The notes under the pieces are model-generated. The model ran no database searches, was not told the origin of the DNA, and saw nothing but the letters and a program-made list of their open reading frames with translations. Shown here piece by piece: positions 40,967 through 49,833 of a stretch of 64,000 nt of DNA. Made by a program: the position numbers and the translations under genes. Every line of letters begins with the position of its first letter. Positions within the stretch are counted from its first letter, which is position 1. Source of the stretch: JALYYC01 sp039922495 (GTDB lineage: Bacteria > Chloroflexota > Dormibacteria > CF-121); the NCBI GenBank assembly GCA_039922495.1, contig JBDTEO010000005.1:1-64000 (forward strand), given 5' to 3'.

Positions 40967-42116
40967 ACTGCGCGTGCTCTACGTCGGTCCACACGAACCA
41001 TCGCCGATCGCGGTGCGGCCCTGGCTCTTCCTTGGGGCGCTCCAACAGCGGCATGTCATCGACCTGGTGACCCTCGGCCAATCCAATCACCCCACCCCGC
41101 TCGATCGCGTCGCCGCCCTCCGGCATCTGCCCAACCGCGGCTTTCCGCTGCAGGCGATGGTGGTCGAGTCGCACCGGATGCGGCGCGCGCTGCAGCAGGC
41201 GATCGCGCATGGCGACTACGACGTGATCCACGTCGAGCACGTGCGCGGCCTCGCCGCCGTGCCCGAATCCGCCTGGGGCCGCGTGCTGTTCGACGCGGTC
41301 GACTGCGTGTCCGACCTGTTTTTCCAGGCCGCCCCCTACCACGGCGTCGCGGGGAGCCGCATGTTCCGCAGCGAGGCCCGGCGGCTGGCACGCTTTGAGG
41401 CGAGGGCGATCTCCGCTGCGGCAACCGTCCTGGTCGCCTCGCGCCGCGACGCCGCCGGGCTCAGCCGCCTGCGACCGCAGGTGCCCGTGCATGTCCTCCA
41501 TAACCCGGTCGACCTCACCCGCTTCCGGCCGGGCCTGGAGCGGTCGGCCAACACGGTGGTGTTCACCGGCAAGATGAGCTTTCACGCCAACCGGGTGGCG
41601 GCCCTCTGGCTCATCGGCGAGATCTGGCCGCTCGTCCAGGCCCGGCACCCGGAGGCTCGCCTGGTGATCGCCGGCGCCCGTCCGGCGGGCTCCCTCACCC
41701 GCCGGCGCCGGCCTGGCGTCGAGGTGACCGGCTTCGTCCCTGACCTGGGCCGGTTCATCGCGGGCGCTGCCGTCGCGGTGGCCCCGCTTCGATACGCCGT
41801 CGGGATCCAGAACAAGGTGCTGGAGGCGATGGCGTGTGCGACGCCGGTCGTCACGACCTCGGCCGCCGTCGGCGACCTCGGCTTCGAAGAAGGCGGTCAT
41901 GGCTTTGTCGCCAACGATGCCCGCGCCTTCGCCGAGCGGATCTGCTGGCTGCTCGATGATCGGCGCCTCGCCGGCGAGATGGGCCGCGCCGGTCGCGACT
42001 ACGTCGAACGGCATCACGCGATCGGTCCGCTGGCGGACCAGCTCGACCGCTATTACCACGATCTACAACCCGCGAACGCAACCGTAGCGATCAAAAGAGA
42101 GGTGGAAGCAATCTGA
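40959..42116 (+). CDS. Family 4 glycosyltransferase
   Basis: The 385-residue GT-B protein has VLYVGPHEPSPIAVRPW, then VLHNPVDLTRFRPG, VVFTGKMSFHANRVAALWL and APLRYAVGIQNKVLEAMACA, the donor-site signature of sugar transferases of the TuaC/PEP-CTERM-associated GT4 group. It starts at GTG and ends in a TGATG junction with the next gene. Confidence 0.84.
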   Translation: MARLRVLYVGPHEPSPIAVRPWLFLGALQQRHVIDLVTLGQSNHPTPLDRVAALRHLPNRGFPLQAMVVESHRMRRALQQAIAHGDYDVIHVEHVRGLAAVPESAWGRVLFDAVDCVSDLFFQAAPYHGVAGSRMFRSEARRLARFEARAISAAATVLVASRRDAAGLSRLRPQVPVHVLHNPVDLTRFRPGLERSANTVVFTGKMSFHANRVAALWLIGEIWPLVQARHPEARLVIAGARPAGSLTRRRRPGVEVTGFVPDLGRFIAGAAVAVAPLRYAVGIQNKVLEAMACATPVVTTSAAVGDLGFEEGGHGFVANDARAFAERICWLLDDRRLAGEMGRAGRDYVERHHAIGPLADQLDRYYHDLQPANATVAIKREVEAI

Positions 42117-43153
42117 TGCGTGTGTTGATAACCGGCCACAAGGGCTACATCGGCTCGGTAATGACTCCCTATCTCCAGGCGGAGGGTCACGAGGTCGTCG
42201 GCCTGGACGCCGAGTTCTTTGGCGATTGCCTCTTCGGCCCGGCCGGCCCTGAAGGCGCGTCCATCCGCAAAGACATTCGGGACATCAGCGTCGGCGACCT
42301 CGAGGGCTTCGACGCCGTCGTGCACCTTGCCGCCCTCGCCAACGACCCGCTCGGCGACCTCAATCCCGACTGGACCTACGACATCAACCACCGGGCCTCG
42401 GCGCATCTCGCCAGGATGGCCAAGGAGGCCGGCGTCGCCCGCTTCGTCTTCTCCTCGTCGTGCAGCATGTACGGCGACGGCTGGAAGGACGAGCTCCTCT
42501 CGGAGGACGCCCCGATGCGCCCGCTGACCCCCTACGCGGTGTCGAAGGCACGCTCCGAGGAGGACATCGCGAAGCTGGCCGACCGCGATTTCACCCCGGT
42601 CTACATGCGCAATGGCAGTGCCTACGGCGTCTCCTCGCACCTGCGCGCCGACCTCGTCCTCAACAACCTGATGGGCTGGGCGTTCACCACCGGCAACATC
42701 CGCATCCTGTCCGACGGCTCCCCCTGGCGCCCGATCGTCCACGTCGAGGACATCGCGATGGCCTTTGGCCAGGTGCTGGTCGCGCCCCGGGACGCCATCC
42801 ACAACCAGGCGTTCAACGTCGGCCGTGACGGGGAGAACTACCAGGTGCGGCAGCTCGCCACCATCGTCAACGATCTCCTGCCCGAGGCGACCGTCGAATT
42901 CGTCGGCAAGAATCCCGATCCGCGCAATTACCGCGTCAGCTTCGAGAAGATCCTCGCCACCCTGCCGGGGTTTCAGCCGAAATGGGATGCTCGGCTGGGC
43001 GCCCGCCAGTTGCTGGACGGCTATCGCGCGGAAGGCCTCACCGCGGAACGATTCCAGGGCCCGGCGTACACGCGGCTGCTGCAGCTCAACGCCTTGCTTG
43101 ACGCCGGCCGGCTCGACGACTCCTTGCGCTGGCGCGTGCTCGCGACCGTCTGA
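42116..43153 (+). CDS. NAD-dependent epimerase/dehydratase (extended SDR)
   Basis: The 345-residue SDR has VLITGHKGYIGSVMTPYL (NAD motif G-H-K-G-Y-I-G), HLAALANDPLGDLNPDWTYD, SSSCSMYGDG and the catalytic TPYAVSKARSEED (Tyr-x3-Lys). This variant resembles nucleotide-sugar epimerases found beside RfbC-like and SAF-oxidoreductase genes in surface-glycan loci, as here. Product unknown. Confidence 0.83.
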   Translation: MRVLITGHKGYIGSVMTPYLQAEGHEVVGLDAEFFGDCLFGPAGPEGASIRKDIRDISVGDLEGFDAVVHLAALANDPLGDLNPDWTYDINHRASAHLARMAKEAGVARFVFSSSCSMYGDGWKDELLSEDAPMRPLTPYAVSKARSEEDIAKLADRDFTPVYMRNGSAYGVSSHLRADLVLNNLMGWAFTTGNIRILSDGSPWRPIVHVEDIAMAFGQVLVAPRDAIHNQAFNVGRDGENYQVRQLATIVNDLLPEATVEFVGKNPDPRNYRVSFEKILATLPGFQPKWDARLGARQLLDGYRAEGLTAERFQGPAYTRLLQLNALLDAGRLDDSLRWRVLATV

Positions 43154-43184
43154 TGCACGATCAATTTCTTGTTCGGAGGACCCA

Positions 43185-43736
43185 GTGAAATTCAGCGAGA
43201 CCGACCTCAGCGGCGCGTTCACGATCGAAATCGAGCCGCGTAGCGACGCACGCGGATTCTTTTCCCGGACCTTCTGCCAGCAGGAGTTCGAGGCGCACGG
43301 GTTGAAACCCATCATTGCCCAGTGCAACATGTCGTACAACTACCGGCAGGGGACCGTGCGCGGCCTCCACTACCAGCTGCCGCCGGCAACCGAGGCCAAG
43401 CTGATCCGCTGTGTCCGGGGCGCGATTCAGAGCATCATCGTCGACCTGCGACCCGGGTCCCGGACCTACCTGTCACATTTCCAGGTGACGCTCTCGGCGG
43501 AGAACCGCCGCGCCATCTACGTCCCCGAGATGTTCGCCAATGGCTATCAGACGTTGACCGACGACGCCGAGGCGATCTACGAGGTGAGCGAGTTCTATGC
43601 CCCGGAGCGCGAGCGCGGCCTCCGCTACGACGATCCCCGCCTCGGCATCCGCCTCCCCCTGCCGGTCAGCGTCATCTCGGAGAAAGATTCCGGATGGCCG
43701 CTGCTCGAGGGAGCGCCGGTGGGAGCGCACGCATGA
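43185..43736 (+). CDS. dTDP-4-dehydrorhamnose 3,5-epimerase-like protein (RfbC family)
   Basis: The 183-residue cupin-fold protein contains ARGFFSRTFCQQEFEAHGL, QCNMSYNYRQGTVRGLHYQ (catalytic His in GLHYQ), KLIRCVRGAIQSIIVDLRPG and FANGYQTLTDDAEAIYEVSE. In this protein Y-Q-T-L replaces the commoner F-L-V-L of rhamnose enzymes, so it may act on another 4-keto sugar. rfbA, rfbB and rfbD are absent. CGGAGGA precedes the GTG start. Confidence 0.82.
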   Translation: MKFSETDLSGAFTIEIEPRSDARGFFSRTFCQQEFEAHGLKPIIAQCNMSYNYRQGTVRGLHYQLPPATEAKLIRCVRGAIQSIIVDLRPGSRTYLSHFQVTLSAENRRAIYVPEMFANGYQTLTDDAEAIYEVSEFYAPERERGLRYDDPRLGIRLPLPVSVISEKDSGWPLLEGAPVGAHA

Positions 43737-45037
43737 TCCTCGTGGACAGCGCCCTCCAGGCACGCGAGCGCAGCGGCCGCCCGGTGCGTGTCGGCATGAT
43801 CGGTGCCGGCGCCATGGGCCGGGCGATTGCCAACCAGATCAGCAATGCCGTGCCGGGGATGCGCCTGGTCGCCATCTCCAACCGCCATCTCGACACCGCC
43901 TGCCGGGCGTTCGGCGAGGCTGGCGTGGAGGATGTCGCGGTGGTCGACAGCGTGGCCGCGTTGGAGCGCGCCATCGACGCCGGACGATCGGTGGTCACCG
44001 ACGATCCCTCGCTCCTCTGCCGCGCGGACGCGATCGAGGCGATCATCGAGGTCACCGGCTCAATCGAGTTTGCGGCCGGGGTCGTCCTGGACGCCATCGA
44101 CCATGGCAAGCACGTCATCCTCATGAATGCCGAGCTGGATGGCACGCTCGGACCGATTCTGAAGGCGCGCGCGGACCGCGCCGGGGTCATCCTGACCGCC
44201 TGTGAGGGTGACCAACCCGGCGTCGAGATGAATCTCTATCGCTTCGTCAAGGGCATCGGGCTGACGCCACTCCTCTGCGGGAACATCAAGGGCCTGCAGG
44301 ACCATTACCGCACGCCGACCACGCAGGAAGGCTACGCCCGGCGCTGGGGCCTCAAGCCGGAGATGGCCACCAGTTTTGCCGACGGCACCAAGATTTCCTT
44401 CGAGCAGGCGATTGTCGCCAACGGCACGGGCATGCGAGTCGCCCGGCGGGGCATGCTCGGGTATGACGTCCCCGGCGAGCATATCGACGACCTCACCCGC
44501 CGCTACGATGTCGACTGGCTGCGCGGGATGGGCGGGATCGTCGATTACGTCGTGGGAGCCCGCCCGGCACCCGGCGTCTTCGTCTTCGCGACGCACGAGG
44601 ATCCGAAGCAGCGGCACCTGCTGAACCTCTACCGGCTCGGCGAGGGTCCCCTCTACAGCTTCTATGCCCCGTACCATCTGTGCCATTTCGAGGTCCCGAC
44701 GTCCGTCGCGCGCGCCGTCCTCTTCAACGACGCCGCCCTGGCACCGCTCGGCGGCCCCCGCGTCGAGGTGATCGCCACCGCCAAGACCGACCTCCGCCGT
44801 GGCCAGCGGCTTGACGGCATCGGCGGATACCTGACCTATGGACAATGCGAGAACGCCAGCGTCGTGGCCGAGCAGCGCCTGCTGCCCATGGGACTCGCGG
44901 AAGGCTGCCAGCTTCGCCGGGACATTAAGAAGGACGGCGTGATCGCCTATGACGACGTGGAGGTCCCGGAGGGCCGGCTGTGCGATCGGCTGCGTGCCGA
45001 ACAGGAGACCCATTTCGGGGTCCTGGTGGCGGCCTGA
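43733..45037 (+). CDS. NAD(P)-dependent oxidoreductase with SAF domain
   Basis: The 434-residue protein has an N-terminal Rossmann domain (VRVGMIGAGAMGRAIANQI), a homoserine-dehydrogenase-like region (EVTGSIEFAAGVVLDAI, LMNAELDGTLGP), and a C-terminal SAF-type segment (residues about 345-430, ending GVIAYDDVEVPEG). Proteins of this architecture recur in glycan loci next to epimerase and RfbC-like genes, presumably in making an unusual sugar; the reaction is not established from sequence. ATGA overlap with the RfbC-like gene. Confidence 0.78.
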   Translation: MILVDSALQARERSGRPVRVGMIGAGAMGRAIANQISNAVPGMRLVAISNRHLDTACRAFGEAGVEDVAVVDSVAALERAIDAGRSVVTDDPSLLCRADAIEAIIEVTGSIEFAAGVVLDAIDHGKHVILMNAELDGTLGPILKARADRAGVILTACEGDQPGVEMNLYRFVKGIGLTPLLCGNIKGLQDHYRTPTTQEGYARRWGLKPEMATSFADGTKISFEQAIVANGTGMRVARRGMLGYDVPGEHIDDLTRRYDVDWLRGMGGIVDYVVGARPAPGVFVFATHEDPKQRHLLNLYRLGEGPLYSFYAPYHLCHFEVPTSVARAVLFNDAALAPLGGPRVEVIATAKTDLRRGQRLDGIGGYLTYGQCENASVVAEQRLLPMGLAEGCQLRRDIKKDGVIAYDDVEVPEGRLCDRLRAEQETHFGVLVAA

Positions 45038-45050
45038 AGGAGGAGATCGC

Positions 45051-45887
45051 ATGCGCATCGTGATTCCGTCGGCGGGCCTGGGAAGCCGGTTCCTACCGCT
45101 GACCCGGGCGGTGCCCAAGGAAATGCTGCTGCTCGGCGAGTGGCCGTTGATTCACCATGCGCTCCTCGAGGCGGAGGCGGCCGGCTTCGACTCGGCGATC
45201 TTGGTCATCTCGCCCATGAAGCAAGCGATTCGGACCTACTTCGAGCCGGCCCCGGAGCTGGAGCATGAACTGGCGGAACAGGGCAACCGGCGGGGCCTGG
45301 CGCGTTTGCACGCGGCCCAGGCGCTCGGCCGGCGGATGCAGCTCACCTTTATCGAAGCCTGGACCCGCGGTCCGGGACAGGCGGTCCTGCTGAGCCGCGA
45401 GCTGACCGGCGAAACGACCTTCGCGGTGCTCCTGCCGGACGACGTGGTCCCCACCGTTGACCACTGGCGGTCCCTCCGATCGCTGTGGCAGAAAACGGGT
45501 GCGCCGACCCTGTGCCTGCGCAAGGTGCCGATGGCGGACGCCGGGCGTTTCGGCATGGCCCGCTGCGACCGGGTCGACGGGGACCTTCGCGTCCGCGACC
45601 TGGTGGAAAAGCCGGCCCCCGGCCGGGCTGGCTCCGACCTGGCGATCTTTGGCCGCTACATCGTCACGCCGCCCCTCGTCGAGGTCCTGGCGGAGCGGCT
45701 CACGTACACGACTGGCGAGCTCCAGCTGACCGAGGGCTATGCGGACCTGCTCGACCGGCCCCCGGGCGTCTTCGGGGTGGAGTTCACCGCCGACTCGTAC
45801 GACTGTGGGACGCCTGAAGACTATGCCCGGTCGACGACGCGCTATGCGGAATGGACCGCCGCCACCCGCCTGGTGGAGGTTGGCTGA
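45051..45887 (+). CDS. galU: UTP-glucose-1-phosphate uridylyltransferase (GalU-type)
   Basis: The 278-residue nucleotidyltransferase has the signature IPSAGLGSRFLPLTRAVPKE at the N-terminus, LPDDVVPTVD, VEKPAPGRAGSDLAIFGRYI and the terminal DSYDCGTPEDY, all features of GalU. It makes UDP-glucose, which the locus epimerases could convert further. A strong AAGGAGGAG (45037-45045) precedes the ATG. Confidence 0.87.
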   Translation: MRIVIPSAGLGSRFLPLTRAVPKEMLLLGEWPLIHHALLEAEAAGFDSAILVISPMKQAIRTYFEPAPELEHELAEQGNRRGLARLHAAQALGRRMQLTFIEAWTRGPGQAVLLSRELTGETTFAVLLPDDVVPTVDHWRSLRSLWQKTGAPTLCLRKVPMADAGRFGMARCDRVDGDLRVRDLVEKPAPGRAGSDLAIFGRYIVTPPLVEVLAERLTYTTGELQLTEGYADLLDRPPGVFGVEFTADSYDCGTPEDYARSTTRYAEWTAATRLVEVG

Positions 45888-45891
45888 CCCG

Positions 45892-47019
45892 ATGGCCCTG
45901 ACCCAGCTGGCGCCGGCCGCCGTGAGCTCCGCGATCCAGGTGCGCGAAGTGACGACGCTCACGGAGTTCGACGCCATGCGCAGCGAGTGGAACGCCCTGG
46001 TCGCCCGCCTCGACCTGCCGGCGCCCTTCCAGAGCTGGGAATGGAATCGGGCCTGGTGGAACCATTTCGGCGGCGGCCGATCGCTGCTGATCCTCGAGTT
46101 CCGCCGGCACGACGAGCTGGTGGGGATCGCCCCGCTGTTTCGGCGACGGCTCGGGACGCCGGCGCTCGGCATCTCGATGCTCATGCCGCTCGGCTGGGAA
46201 GGCAACGACCTCGGCAACGGCATCACCGAGCAATGGGAATTCCTCTTCCCGGCTGAGCACCGGATGGCCCTGCTCGAGCGCCTGGCCTGCTGGCTGCAAC
46301 ACCATCCATGGAGCACCGTCCTACTGCCGGGCTTTGGTGCCAACGATGCGCTCCCGGAGTGGATGCAGCGACGCATCGCCTATCGGGGCAAGGGCGTCGT
46401 CTTCGACCACCGACGGCTCCCCGCCACCTGGGAGGCGCTGGTGGCCAGCCTCAACAAGAGCATGCGCGACAACGTGCGCTATTACCCGAGGTTGATGGCG
46501 CGCCGGGGCCATCCCTACCACTTCGTCGTCGCGGAGACCCCGGCCGAAGTCTCGGCCGCGTTGCCGGTGCTCTTCAACCTGCACCGGGAACGAGCGGAAG
46601 CTAGCATGAAAATTTCCCACGACGATTATTTCAACCACCCCAATCGGCGCGCCTTCATCCGCGAGGTGGCGGCGCAACTGGCGGAACAGGGATCGGTGAA
46701 AATCGGCGTCCTCCGGGTCGACGGCGAGCCGATCGCGGCCCAGATGTGGTTCGAGAAAGGCGACGTCCTCTTCCTCTATTACTCGGGCTTCCTTCCCGAC
46801 TGGCAGTCGCACTCGGTGGCGCTGCTCGCCACCATCGGCGCGCTCCAGGAAGGGATGAGCCGGGGGATGCGCCAGATCGAGTTCCTGGCCGGTGGCGGGC
46901 ATCCGAAGGCGCGCTGGGATACCCAACAGCGTGTCCGCGGCAACATCTGGCTGGCCCGCCGCCCACGCCTGACGCGCTTCCTCTTCAGCCTGCCCGTCCA
47001 TTACCGACAGCTGGCATGA
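45892..47019 (+). CDS. BioF2/CelD-type GNAT acyltransferase
   Basis: The 375-residue protein has the double-GNAT CelD/BcsL architecture: W-N-A-L and PAPFQSWEWNRAWWNHFGGG near the N-terminus, SLNKSMRDNVRYYPRLMARR in the middle, and the C-terminal LRVDGEPIAAQMWFEKGDVL, YYSGFLPDW and GMRQIEFLAGG. Relatives acylate polysaccharide components or transfer amino-acyl groups. It probably decorates the polymer. It lies 4 bases after galU and overlaps the next gene by ATGA. Confidence 0.82.
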   Translation: MALTQLAPAAVSSAIQVREVTTLTEFDAMRSEWNALVARLDLPAPFQSWEWNRAWWNHFGGGRSLLILEFRRHDELVGIAPLFRRRLGTPALGISMLMPLGWEGNDLGNGITEQWEFLFPAEHRMALLERLACWLQHHPWSTVLLPGFGANDALPEWMQRRIAYRGKGVVFDHRRLPATWEALVASLNKSMRDNVRYYPRLMARRGHPYHFVVAETPAEVSAALPVLFNLHRERAEASMKISHDDYFNHPNRRAFIREVAAQLAEQGSVKIGVLRVDGEPIAAQMWFEKGDVLFLYYSGFLPDWQSHSVALLATIGALQEGMSRGMRQIEFLAGGGHPKARWDTQQRVRGNIWLARRPRLTRFLFSLPVHYRQLA

Positions 47020-48281
47020 GGCGTGATCGAGCCGGCGCTCCGGGGGCGCCGGTTTGTTTGTTTCTGGGCGGGTTGGCCATCCTTGCCCTCGGCGTGGCCT
47101 CCGGTGATCTGGCTGGTACCGCCTCACCGACCTCGGCCGCGGCGGCCTCCCTCTCGATCCGCATCGTGGGGAATCACTTTGTCGGTCAGGCCGGTCGCCC
47201 GATCCTGCTCCGGGGCGTCAACCGCTCGGGCACGGAATACGAGTGCATGGATGGCCGGGGCGTCTTCGACGGTCCGGACGATGCCGCGTCGATCGCCATC
47301 ATGGCGTCGTGGCATATCAACGCCGTCCGGGTGCCGCTCAACGAAGACTGCTGGCTCGGGATCAACGGGGCGCCGGCCGCCTACAGCGGGACACCCTACC
47401 GTGACGCGATCCGGGCCTACGTCCGCCGCCTCCACGATGCCGGCCTCTACGCGATCGTCGATCTGCATTGGAGCGCCCAGGGCACCCTCCCGGCGGACGG
47501 CCGCACGGGCCAGGGTCGGGCGATGGCCGATGCCGACCATGCGCCGGCCTTCTGGCAGTCCGTCGCCGCGACCTTCCGTGACGATCCCGCCGTGCTCCTC
47601 GACCTCTTCAACGAACCGCACGACATCAGCTGGGACTGCTGGGCGAACGGCTGCACTGTGCAGGACGCCACCGGGAGCTGGCAGGTAGCCGGTTTCCAGT
47701 CGCTGCTGGATACCGTCCGTGCCACGGGCGCGACCAACCCGGTGTTGGTGGCGGGCAACCGCTGGGCGGGGGATCTGCGCGGATGGCCCCACGGGTTGCG
47801 CGACTCGGCCCACCAACTGGCGGCTTCCTGGCATGTCTATTCGCCGGGCACCCGGCTCGACGCGCTGCGGGATCTCGTCGTCCGCCCGATCGCCGGAACC
47901 TACCCGGTGGTCGTCGCCGAGGTTGGCGAGAAAGACTGTGCCAGCCGCTGGTTGACCGGGTTCCTGCGCTGGGCCGACGACGCCGGCATCTCCTATCTCG
48001 CCTGGACCTGGGATACCTGGCCGGACTGCGGCAATCCGGTGCTGATCACCTCCTACCAGGGGGCGCCGACGGCCTACGGGGCCGGCTACCGCGACCACCT
48101 CGCCGCGCTCTGGCGAGACCATCCAGCGCCCCGGGTCCTGAGTGCCTTCGAAGCCGACCTCCCGCTGATGACGTTGGCCGTCGGCGCCGGCCTGCTTGGC
48201 CTGGGGCTTGCGGCCTTCCTATTTTTCACTGTGAGACGTCTTCGACAACGAAAATCGGCACGGCGGGTAGCCGCCTTGTAG
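47016..48281 (+). CDS. Membrane-anchored GH5 cellulase-like glycoside hydrolase (copy 1)
   Basis: The 421-residue protein has a signal or anchor helix (about 12-30), a GH5 domain (about 45-370; GVNRSGTEYECM, AVRVPLNEDCWLGI, DLHWSAQG), catalytic acid/base Glu in LLDLFNEPHD (about 201), nucleophile Glu in VVVAEVGEKDC (about 300) and WTWDTWPDC. The C-terminal helix GAGLLGLGLAAFLFFTV and basic tail anchor it facing outwards. GH5 genes in biosynthetic loci (such as BcsZ of cellulose systems) trim nascent beta-glucan. ATGA overlap upstream. Confidence 0.84.
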   Translation: MRRDRAGAPGAPVCLFLGGLAILALGVASGDLAGTASPTSAAAASLSIRIVGNHFVGQAGRPILLRGVNRSGTEYECMDGRGVFDGPDDAASIAIMASWHINAVRVPLNEDCWLGINGAPAAYSGTPYRDAIRAYVRRLHDAGLYAIVDLHWSAQGTLPADGRTGQGRAMADADHAPAFWQSVAATFRDDPAVLLDLFNEPHDISWDCWANGCTVQDATGSWQVAGFQSLLDTVRATGATNPVLVAGNRWAGDLRGWPHGLRDSAHQLAASWHVYSPGTRLDALRDLVVRPIAGTYPVVVAEVGEKDCASRWLTGFLRWADDAGISYLAWTWDTWPDCGNPVLITSYQGAPTAYGAGYRDHLAALWRDHPAPRVLSAFEADLPLMTLAVGAGLLGLGLAAFLFFTVRRLRQRKSARRVAAL

Positions 48282-48296
48282 GATGCCGCTCAGCAG

Positions 48297-49709
48297 ATGC
48301 GAGGACTGAGCCGGCGTGGGCAGGGGCGAATGGCACGGCTGATCACCATCGCCATGGTGGGCGCCGCAGCTGGGACGATCGTGGTCGGACCGCGGGCCGA
48401 TGCGCAGGCGGCCGGCTTGACGGTCCGCGTGGCCGGCAATCACTTTACCGATGGCGCCGGGCGCACCATCCGGCTGCTCGGGGTCAACCGCTCCGGAACC
48501 GAGTATGAATGCATGGCCAACAACGGCTTCTTCGACGGGCCGAGCGATGCCGCATCGATCGCCGCGATGATGAGCTGGAACATCGATGCCGTCCGGGTGC
48601 CGCTGAACGAAGACTGCTGGCTCGGCATCAACGGCGCTCCGCCGCGCTACAGCGGAGCCAATTACCGGAACGCCATCGCCGGGTATGTCAGCCGGCTGCA
48701 CGCCGCGGGCATGTACGCCATCCTCGATCTCCACTGGAACGCGCAGGGCGCCTTGCCCGCGGACGGCAAGACGGGGCAAGGCCGCGAGATGGCCGACCTC
48801 GACCACGCGCCGAGCTACTGGGCGTCGGTCGCCGGATTTTTCAAGAGCGACCTCGGCGTCGTCTTCGATCTCTTCAACGAGCCGCACGACATCAGCTGGG
48901 ATTGCTGGCTGCACGGCTGCACGGTCAGTGACGGCACCGGCACCTGGCAGGCGGCCGGGATGCAAACGTTGCTCGATGCGGTCCGCTCCACCGGCGCGAG
49001 AAATGTCGTTACGCTCAGCGCCAACGGATGGGGCGGCGACATTCCCCAGTGGGTCAACTACCGGCCGCACGACCCGCTGGGCCAGATCGCGGCCGGCTGG
49101 CATGTCTACTATCCGGAAACCTGGTGGAGCGATCCCTCGCGGTGGGATGCGGGCGTTGGACCGACCATCGCCGCACAGGTGCCGATTGTCGCGACCGAGC
49201 TCGGTGAGCACGATTGCGGCACTGGCTGGATCAATCAATTCCTCCCCTGGGCTGATCAGCGCGGGCTCTCGTACACGGCCTGGACCTGGGATACCTGGCC
49301 GGACTGCAGCAACCCGGTGCTGATCACGAGCTACAGCGGCGCGCCCACCGGCTATGGGGTCGGCGTCCGCGATCACCTTCGTCGCCTCAGCGGATTCCAT
49401 CCCGTGCTGACCCGCCCGGCGGCGCCCGTCATCGCCGCCCAGCCCCCGCATGCCCGCGCCACCGCGCCCGCGGCCGCGGCGGCCGTCGCCGCCCGGGTGG
49501 GGGCGATCCGGTTCCGGCGGCCGGCTGCGCTCGGCCGGCTGGCGTCAGACGCGCTGATCGCCAGACCAACCGCCACGACCTCGACGCTGGTCGGCCTGAT
49601 CGGCGCCGCCATCGTCGCGGTGCCGCTGATGCTGGGGCCGGCACTCTGGGTCCTGCGCCGGCGCCGGCGGCGCGCCTTGGCCTCCGCCGCGGGCTCGGAT
49701 TCGGCCTGA
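48297..49709 (+). CDS. Membrane-anchored GH5 cellulase-like glycoside hydrolase (copy 2)
   Basis: The 470-residue paralogue of the previous gene has a signal helix (residues about 12-40), the same GH5 motifs (GVNRSGTEYECM, AVRVPLNEDCWLGI, VFDLFNEPHD about 194, VATELGEHDC about 300), then an Ala/Pro-rich stalk (about 385-425) and a C-terminal helix with the Arg-rich end LWVLRRRRRRA. Catalytic residues are intact, so both copies may be active. ATG 48297 or ATG 48330 (MARLITIAM) may be the start. Confidence 0.82.
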   Translation: MRGLSRRGQGRMARLITIAMVGAAAGTIVVGPRADAQAAGLTVRVAGNHFTDGAGRTIRLLGVNRSGTEYECMANNGFFDGPSDAASIAAMMSWNIDAVRVPLNEDCWLGINGAPPRYSGANYRNAIAGYVSRLHAAGMYAILDLHWNAQGALPADGKTGQGREMADLDHAPSYWASVAGFFKSDLGVVFDLFNEPHDISWDCWLHGCTVSDGTGTWQAAGMQTLLDAVRSTGARNVVTLSANGWGGDIPQWVNYRPHDPLGQIAAGWHVYYPETWWSDPSRWDAGVGPTIAAQVPIVATELGEHDCGTGWINQFLPWADQRGLSYTAWTWDTWPDCSNPVLITSYSGAPTGYGVGVRDHLRRLSGFHPVLTRPAAPVIAAQPPHARATAPAAAAAVAARVGAIRFRRPAALGRLASDALIARPTATTSTLVGLIGAAIVAVPLMLGPALWVLRRRRRRALASAAGSDSA

Positions 49710-49833
49710 TGCGGTAACAACCGGCGCCCGCGGCCGTTCCGATTGCGTAACGACGTCCGCCGCCGCACTTTTGTGATCGGCCCGTGGCACCTTACGAGGC
49801 GCATTTCATTCTCCGGTGGGCTAAAACGGTGGC

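Noticed and set aside
9461..49760. GTTACG/CGTAAC hexamers before several genes (about 9465, 16610, 49748)
   Set aside because: A hexamer is expected many times by chance in 64 kb, and spacing to start codons is inconsistent.
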